A DNA stretch of 19,271 nt from Campylobacteraceae bacterium. GTDB taxonomy: Bacteria; Campylobacterota; Campylobacteria; Campylobacterales; Sulfurovaceae. This document shows positions 13,476 to 19,271 of the stretch, in pieces (positions within the stretch are counted from its first letter, which is position 1; each line of letters opens with the position of its first letter). Location of the stretch: positions 1 to 19,271 of the forward strand of contig JALVVQ010000020.1 in the NCBI GenBank assembly GCA_027023325.1, written 5' to 3'. The notes beneath the pieces are model-generated. The model was not told where the DNA came from. It was given only the letters and a program-made list of their open reading frames with translations, and made no database searches. The translations under genes were made by a program, and so were the position numbers.

Positions 13476-14294
13476 CTAGCCCTTCCAGACCAGACTGGGT
13501 TTGTTGTTCTCGTCAAATTCCACTGCAGGCATGCCCATGACATTGTATCCACTATCTACATAGTGAATCTCGCCTGTTACTGCACGACTGAGATCGGAGA
13601 GCAGATACATCCCTGAGTTGCCTACATCATGAATGGAGACATTCTTCTTGAGTGGTGCATTGGCTTCATTCCACTTGAGGATAAAGCCAAACTCACCGAT
13701 ACCGGCAGCTGCGAGTGTCTTGATAGGGCCTGCAGAGATCGCATTGACACGGATACCATCTTTACCAAGGTCTTCTGCCAGGTATTTGACTGTCATTTCC
13801 AGTGTGGCTTTGGCGATACCCATGAGGTTATAGTTGGGGATATATTTGGCTCCGCCATAATAGGAGAGTGTGAGTACGGAGGCGTTATCACTTAGCACTG
13901 GCTTGAGTTCTCGAACCACTTCTATCAGCGAATAGACTGAGATATTCATCGCGATCTCAAAAGCATCTTTGGGGATATCTATAAAGCGTCCACTCAGCCC
14001 CTCTTTGGGAGCAAAAGCGATAGAGTGCACAATGAAGTCTATTTCACCCATATCCTTGGCGATAGACGCGCGCAAAGCTGTGATCTCCTCCGGCTTGCTT
14101 ACATCACATCGATACAGTCTCTGGGCACAGCCCAGATCCTCTGCAATAGGAGCCAGTTTGGTCTCAAATCTGTCATTGAGAAAGGTAATCGCCATCTCAG
14201 CGCCCTGCTCCCTACAAGCATTGGCAATACCATAGGCAATCGACCGCTTGTTAGCGATACCCAATACAATCCCTTTTTTACCCTTCATAATCAT
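13476..14294 (-). CDS. fabI: Enoyl-ACP reductase (NADH-type, FabI)
   Basis: Last step of fatty acid elongation: reduces trans-2-enoyl-ACP. The 272-residue short-chain dehydrogenase fold starts with GKKGIVLGIANKRSIAYGIA (NADH-binding, FabI-type without the usual GxGxxG). The FabI active site is LSYYGGAKYIPNYNLMGIAKATLE with Y145, Y155 and K162, equivalent to E. coli Tyr146, Tyr156 and Lys163. VRVNAISAGPIKTLAAAGI-like sequence follows. The position equivalent to E. coli Gly93 is Ala (HSIAFAP), as I recall in other Campylobacterota. AAGGA lies before the ATG at 14294; Met3 is a possible alternative. A minus-strand TAAAAT near 14321 could be its promoter. rlmB follows after six bases. Confidence 0.95.
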   Translation of the reverse strand: MIMKGKKGIVLGIANKRSIAYGIANACREQGAEMAITFLNDRFETKLAPIAEDLGCAQRLYRCDVSKPEEITALRASIAKDMGEIDFIVHSIAFAPKEGLSGRFIDIPKDAFEIAMNISVYSLIEVVRELKPVLSDNASVLTLSYYGGAKYIPNYNLMGIAKATLEMTVKYLAEDLGKDGIRVNAISAGPIKTLAAAGIGEFGFILKWNEANAPLKKNVSIHDVGNSGMYLLSDLSRAVTGEIHYVDSGYNVMGMPAVEFDENNKPSLVWKG

Positions 14295-14368
14295 GCTATA
14301 ATCCTTTTTAAAATAATCTTGTATTTTACCATAATTGGATTAGGGTATGAAAACAGTCAGGAAGAATC

Positions 14369-14860
14369 ATGAAAGAAATACATTTTATCTCCACCGGAGG
14401 TACTTTCAACAAACAGTATGACGAGGAGAGTGGCGGCATCGCTATCGATAAGAAAGCCCGTACGTTACAGGAACTTGCCCAAAAGTGGCGCACTGACTTT
14501 GAGGTAGAAACCCTTATCGGGAAGGACTCTCTGGATATGACGGATCAGGACAGAGAAGCGCTCCTCGAAGCCGTCAGAAAATCACCGGCACAGGAGATCA
14601 TTGTCATCCACGGTACCGACACCATGGATCTGAGTGCCAAAATTCTTGCGCAAGCAGAGCTTCCCAAGCGTATCGTCCTGACTGGTGCCATGACGCCTTA
14701 CCGTGTAGACAAGGTCGAAGCCACGGCCAATGTGGCTATGGCCTATGGTTACCTGCAGGCCGAGGGCACCAATGGTGTCTATATCTCCATGAATGGTGTC
14801 CTAGGATCACATGACACCATCATCAAAAACAGAGCAGCCAAACGCTTCGAATCAGCGTGA
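14369..14860 (+). CDS. Single-domain asparaginase-like protein
   Basis: A 163-residue protein that covers only the N-terminal domain of L-asparaginase, whose full enzymes have about 330 residues. HFISTGGTFNKQYD aligns with the first catalytic threonine motif, and VIHGTDTMDLSAKIL contains the second catalytic Thr-Asp pair. RIVLTGAMTPYRVDKVEATANVAMAYGYL and VYISMNGVLGSHDTIIKNRAAKRFES complete the domain. By eye the catalytic lysine of E. coli AsnB-type enzymes (Lys162) is replaced by Gln. The ORF ends cleanly and no second-domain remnant follows, because mrdA occupies the opposite strand with a 9-base overlap. Similar short proteins are, as I recall, common in Campylobacterota, so it is not a fresh pseudogene. 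AGGAAG precedes the ATG. Activity is uncertain. Confidence 0.85.
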   Translation: MKEIHFISTGGTFNKQYDEESGGIAIDKKARTLQELAQKWRTDFEVETLIGKDSLDMTDQDREALLEAVRKSPAQEIIVIHGTDTMDLSAKILAQAELPKRIVLTGAMTPYRVDKVEATANVAMAYGYLQAEGTNGVYISMNGVLGSHDTIIKNRAAKRFESA

Positions 14861-16717
14861 GGGTGGCTTGGTGCTGCTGGCATTGTCCTCTGCTTTGGCA
14901 GCCTCCAGTTCTGCCTGGACTTTCTTGAGTGGGTGATTCTTGAAGTAACCATGATAATAAAGCCACTTATAAATATCTGCAGCAATAGGTCCAGCACTGC
15001 TACCTCCATGCCCTCCATGCTCCAACAATACAGTGACGACATATTCTGGTTTTTTGAAGGGAGCATAAGTTGTAATCCAGGCATGGGAGCGCTTGAAATA
15101 AGCCAGATCCTGCTCCTTGACCCTCTTTTTTACATCTTGGGGTATCGATACCACCTGTGCTGTTCCTGTCTTTCCTGCTACTTTGATAGGTAGTTTTGAC
15201 ATAGTTTTAAATGCAGTACCAGACTTAACATTGCAGACATCATACATCCCTAGACGAATCTTTTCCATATGTGTTCTGTTGAAAGGGACACGCTTGGTAG
15301 GAATTTTGACAGGATTGCCATTAATCTTTTTTGCCAGTGTGGGCGTCACAAGCTTACCTGTTGCCAAAAAAGCTGTGTATCGTGCCACCTGTATCGGTGT
15401 AACATTGTCATACCCCTGTCCAATCGCTGCAATGACTGTCTCGCCCATATACCAAGGGAGTCCATAGCGCTTTTTCTTCCATGCTTTATCGGGTATGATA
15501 CCATTGTACTCTACAGGTAGATCAATACCCGTCTTGATGCCAAGCCCGATATTTTTGAGTGTCTTGGCTATATTGTCTATACCAATCTCCAGACTCTTAT
15601 TATAATAATACACATCACAGCTTTCACGAATAGAGCGTCTCAGATCCACATCACCATGCCCCCACTTGGACCAACATCGAAACTTGTGCTTGCTCTTGCC
15701 CACAGTGATAAACCCTACGCAATGCTCCTCCTTGTCAAGCACTCCCTTGCCAAACTTGGATGTCGCCAGCGCAATACCCATCTTGATCACCGATCCCGGA
15801 GGATAAACCGCATGGATAAATTTATTGGTAAAAGGATGGCCCAGATTCATCTGAAGGGCTTTCCAGTTTTTGACGCTGATGCCGTCCACGAAGAGATTGG
15901 GATCATAGCTTGGGTTGCTAACCGCAGACAAGACCTCTCCTGTACTTTTCATGACGACCACGATGGCTGCTTTCTTTTTGAGAAGCAAGCGTATGTATTT
16001 TTGGAGCTTCATGTCCAAATGGAGCATCAGGTTTCTATTGCTGACAGGGTCTTTTTTCTCCAAAACCTCCAGCGCCTTGTTTCGCGCATTGACTTTGGTA
16101 ATGGTATAACCAAGTTCACCCTCCAATAGGCTATTGTAATACCGTTCCAGTCCACTCTTGCCTGCTCTTCCTACGGCTTTGGTTACGGGGTCTTTGTCGT
16201 TTTCTTTTTTATTGGATCTGCCTATATAGCCTACGATATGTGCCGCAAACTGCCCATAGGGATAGTGCCGTTTTGTCTCTACCTCTATCTTGATATGAGG
16301 ATTGAGACTAATCTGAGGGTAGACTTTCATCATATCATTATAAGAGACAAACTCGACCACCTTGATGAACTTGTGGTTATATGCAGAGCTATGCTTGCGA
16401 TAGACTTTTTCCATCACCGAACTGTTAATATCAGGAAAAACTGTCTTTATCTCCTCGATAACCTTCTGTAGCTCACCCTTCTTGATACTGAGGTGCGGGG
16501 CAATAGAAAGAGAGAATCCCATCTTGTTGATTGCCAGAAAATTACCATCCGTGTCTACAATCTCACCTCGGACAGGCTTGATGTACTCTTTTCTCTCTAT
16601 ATTCTCTTTTGCCAGCTTTTCATAATAAAACCCAGATTTGATGCTGACCTGATATAGTCTCCCAATCATCAATGCCCACACACCTAAAAAAAGTAGTATA
16701 ACGATTTTGTATCTCAT
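14852..16717 (-). CDS. mrdA: Penicillin-binding protein 2 (peptidoglycan transpeptidase)
   Basis: Monofunctional class B PBP of the elongasome, crosslinking new wall during cell elongation. The 621-residue protein has one N-terminal membrane segment (IVILLFLGVWALMIGRLYQV, residues 5-24), then the PBP dimerisation domain with KPVRGEIVDTDGNFLAIN (48-65), and the transpeptidase domain. The three active-site motifs are S309-V-I-K312 (in YPPGSVIKMG), S366-C-D368 (the SxD variant usual for PBP2 rather than SxN) and K516-T-G518 (AGKTGTAQV). The C-terminal tail after residue 600 is hydrophilic and low complexity. The start overlaps the mreD-like gene by four bases (ATGA). It is last in the lptA operon; Campylobacter relatives have the same order. 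Confidence 0.95.
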   Translation of the reverse strand: MRYKIVILLFLGVWALMIGRLYQVSIKSGFYYEKLAKENIERKEYIKPVRGEIVDTDGNFLAINKMGFSLSIAPHLSIKKGELQKVIEEIKTVFPDINSSVMEKVYRKHSSAYNHKFIKVVEFVSYNDMMKVYPQISLNPHIKIEVETKRHYPYGQFAAHIVGYIGRSNKKENDKDPVTKAVGRAGKSGLERYYNSLLEGELGYTITKVNARNKALEVLEKKDPVSNRNLMLHLDMKLQKYIRLLLKKKAAIVVVMKSTGEVLSAVSNPSYDPNLFVDGISVKNWKALQMNLGHPFTNKFIHAVYPPGSVIKMGIALATSKFGKGVLDKEEHCVGFITVGKSKHKFRCWSKWGHGDVDLRRSIRESCDVYYYNKSLEIGIDNIAKTLKNIGLGIKTGIDLPVEYNGIIPDKAWKKKRYGLPWYMGETVIAAIGQGYDNVTPIQVARYTAFLATGKLVTPTLAKKINGNPVKIPTKRVPFNRTHMEKIRLGMYDVCNVKSGTAFKTMSKLPIKVAGKTGTAQVVSIPQDVKKRVKEQDLAYFKRSHAWITTYAPFKKPEYVVTVLLEHGGHGGSSAGPIAADIYKWLYYHGYFKNHPLKKVQAELEAAKAEDNASSTKPPSR

Positions 16718-17160
16718 AGAAGTACCGCAAAAATAAGGTCAAAGGTCAGTGAGTAGAGTAACAAGGAATTGATAAAAATACTTGTGGTATCAAAAATAAA
16801 ATCATAACCAAGCAACAAGATGAAATAGTAGATATCGATCACCACAACAGAAAGTAATCCTACACATACAGAGCAGCGCTTAAAATAGCGTATCTTTTCA
16901 TAAATCGTGAGATAGAAAAGAAGTATCGCCAGCAGTGAAAGAAACATCGGCAGAGAAAGGTTGGCTTCCAAATTCAACAGATAAAGCAGAGGAAACCAAA
17001 CATAGCGCACCCCGTGACCATCTATACCCCAGATAACCATATATCCAGCAAATCCAATAAATAGCGGTAGAAATACATACATGGATATCAATATAGGGTA
17101 GAGAAGGACGAAGCATCCTATGGTTATCCAAAAAAGTATCCACAGTATCTTCCTTCCCAC
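16714..17160 (-). CDS. MreD-like rod-shape membrane protein
   Basis: A 148-residue, almost entirely hydrophobic protein with about five membrane segments. It lies directly upstream of mrdA, the position held in other bacteria by mreD and in Campylobacter by an unnamed small integral membrane protein. Sequence identity to MreD is weak, so the call rests mainly on size, topology and position. The start is GTG at 17160, with AAGGA eight bases upstream formed by the end of the GNAT gene. The ATGA overlap with mrdA indicates coupled translation. Probable role: helping PBP2 and RodA in the elongation machinery. Confidence 0.65.
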   Translation of the reverse strand: MGRKILWILFWITIGCFVLLYPILISMYVFLPLFIGFAGYMVIWGIDGHGVRYVWFPLLYLLNLEANLSLPMFLSLLAILLFYLTIYEKIRYFKRCSVCVGLLSVVVIDIYYFILLLGYDFIFDTTSIFINSLLLYSLTFDLIFAVLL

Positions 17161-17165
17161 GGGCT

Positions 17166-17633
17166 TTATCCTTTGGTGTCTACACGATACATCAAAGAAA
17201 CTTCGTTACAGACAGGAAAATGAATACACTTAATACAGTCTGCCCAGATTTTCTGCTCAGGGATATGCTCTTTGGCGATCTCTTCAAAGCCCATTTTGAG
17301 AAAAAATTGAGGAAGATAGGTGAGCACCAATATCTCCTCAAGTCCTAGATCTTGAGCTTCATTTATAACAAACTGTACCATTTTTTTGCCCACAGATTGC
17401 CCTCTAAATACTTCATCCACAATCAAACTTCTCATCTCTGCCAAGCGAGGAGAGTGCACATGCAATGCAGTATATCCCACCAGCTTCTCCCCCTCTTTTG
17501 CCAATACATAGGATCGGATATTGGTAGCGATCTCATCTGCACTGCGATCTAGTATCACGCCACTTTTGACTTCATTGGCAACCAAGTCCAACATACTTGG
17601 AATATCTCTTAGATTCGCTTTACCCAACGTCAT
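17166..17633 (-). CDS. GNAT N-acetyltransferase, possible N-acetylglutamate synthase
   Basis: A 155-residue GNAT-fold acetyltransferase using acetyl-CoA. The acetyl-CoA binding motif A is EMRSLIVDEVFRGQSVGKKMVQFVINEA (about residues 66-93), with R-G-Q-x-V-G for the pyrophosphate. It ends with PEQKIWADCIKCIHFPVCNEVSLM, a K-I-W-x-D-C-x-x-C-x-x-F-x-x-C tail that I associate with short ArgA-type N-acetylglutamate synthases of proteobacteria. The first step of arginine synthesis is therefore a reasonable but unproven assignment. The ATG overlaps the engB stop (ATGA), and the MreD-like gene starts five bases after its stop. Its presence inside an envelope operon is functionally odd. Confidence 0.8.
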   Translation of the reverse strand: MTLGKANLRDIPSMLDLVANEVKSGVILDRSADEIATNIRSYVLAKEGEKLVGYTALHVHSPRLAEMRSLIVDEVFRGQSVGKKMVQFVINEAQDLGLEEILVLTYLPQFFLKMGFEEIAKEHIPEQKIWADCIKCIHFPVCNEVSLMYRVDTKG

Positions 17634-18241
17634 GATATGCTCGCACCAAATATCGTTTCAAGTATCTCTTCATGCACTTTCTCTACTCCAATCTTTTTGG
17701 AATTGGAGATGAAGATAGAATCAGGAAACTTTTTTCTCAGAGCTGTTTTCTCTTTGGTATTGAGCTTATCAATTTTGGTAAACAGTGCCAAATACCGCTG
17801 ATCCGGGCGGATAAAGCCCTTGATGTACTCCTCTACCTCATTGTCTATTTTAGCATTGGGGTGTCTGGCATCTCGCAGGTGGACAAAAAGACGAATAGAA
17901 ACACGCTTCTCTATAAACTCTACCAAATTCTTCTGCCAAATCTGCTTGAGTGTTTTGGAAACCTTGGCGTACCCAAACCCAGGAAGATCCACATAGCGCA
18001 AAAAATATGGGGTCTCCCCTACTCTATACTCTATTTCAAAGAAATTTATCAATTGCGTTTTTCCCGGAGTAGAGGAGCTTTTGGCCAGGTTTTTTCGTTT
18101 GGCTAGAGTATTGATTGTCGAGCTTTTCCCCACATTAGATCGTCCGATATACACCACTTCACTGACACTGTCATCCAGTGAATCAGCGATGCTCTGTGCA
18201 GACTTGATAAAGGTTGAATTAACCACTCTTGGGTTTTGCAT
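17630..18241 (-). CDS. engB: Ribosome biogenesis GTPase EngB (YihA/YsxC)
   Basis: Essential GTPase for large ribosomal subunit assembly. The 203-residue size is typical. G1 is IGRSNVGKSSTINTLAKRKNLAKSSSTPGKTQLINFFEI, including the family's T-P-G-x-T-Q-x-I-N-F switch. G3 is VDLPGFGYAKVS, G4 is LFTKIDKL and G5 is SNSKK. AGGAAAA lies before the ATG at 18241. It starts eight bases after the lptA stop and overlaps the GNAT gene by four bases, so it is in the middle of the operon. Campylobacter has the same lptA-engB linkage. Confidence 0.96.
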   Translation of the reverse strand: MQNPRVVNSTFIKSAQSIADSLDDSVSEVVYIGRSNVGKSSTINTLAKRKNLAKSSSTPGKTQLINFFEIEYRVGETPYFLRYVDLPGFGYAKVSKTLKQIWQKNLVEFIEKRVSIRLFVHLRDARHPNAKIDNEVEEYIKGFIRPDQRYLALFTKIDKLNTKEKTALRKKFPDSIFISNSKKIGVEKVHEEILETIFGASIS

Positions 18242-18249
18242 TGCTTTTC

Positions 18250-18705
18250 CTATTTCATCTCAAAGGTTAATTTAGCAGCAGCTTTTTTACTGCCTTCTAT
18301 ACTGAAAGCGCCTGTGCTACTATGTATCTCTACTTTGCTCGCAGTAATATCTCTTTTGTTTTGTCGATCCTTCACTTTGACATTTCCTCTAAGGATATAT
18401 ATTTTCTTTTTAGGAAAATAGAGCATTTCCCTACAACTTCCCTGATAGTTCGCCGCTGATTTTTTAATATGGAAGCGCACACCACCAAGTGCGCTATACT
18501 TTTGTGTACTGTTGTCATCGTTGAAATAGACGATGATTCGATCTGCACTGATCTTTGTGTGTCCCTGCACGATCTTTGCATTTCCTAAAAAGCGTACTGC
18601 CTTGTCTGCATCTTTGGCGATAAACTTATCTGCAGTGATCTCAAGCTTCTCGGCATACAGTACAGAGACTCCGATCATAAAAAGTAAAATAGAGATTTTT
18701 TTCAT
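18250..18705 (-). CDS. lptA: LPS transport periplasmic protein LptA (OstA-like)
   Basis: Periplasmic bridge protein that carries lipopolysaccharide from inner to outer membrane. From the ATG at 18705 it is 151 residues. MKKISILLFMIGVSVLYA is a signal peptide, and the mature part opens EKLEITADKFIAKDADKAVRFLGNAKIVQGHTKISADRIIVYF. This is the OstA/LptA repeat pattern of alternating strands, ending with YILRGNVKVKDRQNKRDITASKVEIHSSTG. A start 17 codons earlier would destroy the signal peptide. GAGG lies seven bases before the ATG. It has its own TATAAT promoter and heads the engB-GNAT-mreD-mrdA operon. No lptC is seen in the window. Confidence 0.88.
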   Translation of the reverse strand: MKKISILLFMIGVSVLYAEKLEITADKFIAKDADKAVRFLGNAKIVQGHTKISADRIIVYFNDDNSTQKYSALGGVRFHIKKSAANYQGSCREMLYFPKKKIYILRGNVKVKDRQNKRDITASKVEIHSSTGAFSIEGSKKAAAKLTFEMK

Positions 18706-18732
18706 CTTTTGCCTCAAATGATAATGGAGATG

Positions 18733-18738
18733 ATTATA
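18733..18738 (-). promoter_or_regulatory. Promoter -10 of the lptA-mrdA operon
   Basis: TATAAT on the minus strand, in GTGGCTATAATCATC, about 28 bases before the lptA ATG, giving a leader of about 21 bases. The 69-bp gap after the HDAC-family gene and this box suggest that the operon has its own start, although read-through from upstream cannot be excluded. Confidence 0.5.
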
Positions 18739-18774
18739 GCCACTTTTCACTAACAACTATCCCTTTTACGGATT

Positions 18775-19271
18775 TTAGTTCAGCATCTCTTCCAGTGTTG
18801 CATAGACATTATTGCCCAACACCTCTACATCATACCCACCTTCCAAAAAGAACACAAAAGGCACATCGGCACTGTCCAGTATCTGACGGACAATCTTTCT
18901 GATTCCTTCTGTGGTCACATGCAGCTGCGCCAATGGGTCACTCTCATGCAGATCATAGCCGGCAGAAACCAAAATAATCTCCGGAGAAAATGCCTTTACC
19001 TTTTCAGGAAGGTCATATTCGTAAATCTCTAAAAGCTCCCTATCTCCACTGTCTGGCATAACGGGATAGTTGGCAGTAGTGCCAACACCACTGCCTTCAC
19101 CCCGTTCTGCCTCCGCACCCGTACCAGGATAGGCAAATGCCTGATGGGAAGAGAAGTAAAATACGCTGGGATCAGCATAGAACGTATCTTGTGTACCATT
19201 GCCATGATGGACATCAAAATCAACAATCATTGCCTTTTTATAGCCTATTTTCTGGGCATATTTGGCTACGA
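18775..19271 (-). CDS. Histone deacetylase family hydrolase, C-terminal part (cut by window edge)
   Basis: Zinc-dependent amidohydrolase of the HDAC/AcuC/acetylpolyamine type; the N-terminal half lies outside the window. The visible part starts VAKYAQKIGYKKAMIVDFDVHHGNGTQDTFY. DFDVHHGNG contains two zinc ligands (the second D and the first H), and VSAGYDLHESDPLA contains the third zinc aspartate. EGGYD near the end carries the catalytic tyrosine. YPGTGAEAERGEGSGVGTTANYP is the typical loop region of bacterial class II-like HDACs. Likely substrates are acetylated small amines or proteins; it cannot be narrowed here. It lies 69 bases upstream of lptA on the same strand. Confidence 0.93.
   Translation of the reverse strand, partial: VAKYAQKIGYKKAMIVDFDVHHGNGTQDTFYADPSVFYFSSHQAFAYPGTGAEAERGEGSGVGTTANYPVMPDSGDRELLEIYEYDLPEKVKAFSPEIILVSAGYDLHESDPLAQLHVTTEGIRKIVRQILDSADVPFVFFLEGGYDVEVLGNNVYATLEEMLN

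Noticed and set aside
14369..14860. Asparaginase pseudogene truncated by mutation
   Set aside because: The frame ends cleanly at a domain boundary, no second-domain remnant follows, and similar short proteins are, as I recall, common in this phylum.
1..19271. tRNA, rRNA, insertion sequence, prophage or defence genes
   Set aside because: None was recognised on reading either strand. The coding content is conserved housekeeping genes.

Overview
The window looks like a chromosomal housekeeping region of a Campylobacterota (epsilonproteobacterial) species, most like the Sulfurovum/Sulfurimonas group. This rests on three things: the protein families and their wording by eye, the lptA-engB-membrane protein-pbp2 order known from Campylobacter relatives, and promoters that show a clear TATAAT-type -10 with AT- or T-rich upstream sequence and no obvious -35. 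No rRNA, tRNA, CRISPR array, transposase, phage gene or defence cassette was recognised. Almost every long ORF is an ordinary, densely packed gene; the less ordinary material is in the intergenic DNA.

Layout. 1-1281 (minus): prs followed by lepA (cut by the window edge), with a 7-bp tandem repeat between them. 1405-3331 (plus): a DUF2062 membrane protein, a small membrane protein behind a palindromic operator-like site, an ABM-type monooxygenase and an unrecognised 129-aa Cys/His-ended protein, with AT-rich gaps. 3337-5804 (minus): a tightly overlapped operon hemH - VanZ-like - YigZ/IMPACT - class I methyltransferase. 5879-6454 (plus): tag, divergent from hemH. 6514-7569 (minus): an orphan TakP-like TRAP substrate-binding protein. 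7680-10098 (plus): truD and an NlpC/P60 peptidoglycan hydrolase. 10209-11776 (plus): ychF and a DUF302 lipoprotein. 11777-12097: 321 bp without a standard gene, holding a candidate 18-22-aa micro-ORF bracketed by inverted repeats and a perfect 15-bp AT-only inverted repeat. 12098-12685 (plus): TehB-like methyltransferase. 12705-14294 (minus): fabI then an rlmB-type rRNA methyltransferase. 14369-14860 (plus): single-domain asparaginase-like protein. 14852-18705 (minus): lptA-engB-GNAT-mreD-like-mrdA, five genes with overlaps or very short gaps. 18775-19271 (minus): partial histone-deacetylase-family hydrolase.

How the genes work together. The clearest functional unit is the cell-envelope operon: LptA (LPS transport), EngB (ribosome assembly GTPase), a GNAT enzyme that may make N-acetylglutamate, an MreD-like membrane protein and PBP2 (elongation transpeptidase). 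FabI (fatty acid elongation) and the NlpC/P60 hydrolase also serve the envelope. HemH serves heme synthesis, Tag DNA repair, and TruD and RlmB RNA modification.

The most unusual signals are (i) RAATTAR heptad tandem repeats at three gene junctions, where they seem to supply a ribosome binding site (lepA), a stop codon (tag) and promoter-upstream DNA (truD); (ii) tag and truD, each with the -10 box exactly 6 bases before the ATG, predicting leaderless mRNAs; and (iii) the bracketed micro-ORF after the DUF302 lipoprotein. I do not see a large undescribed multi-gene system here.
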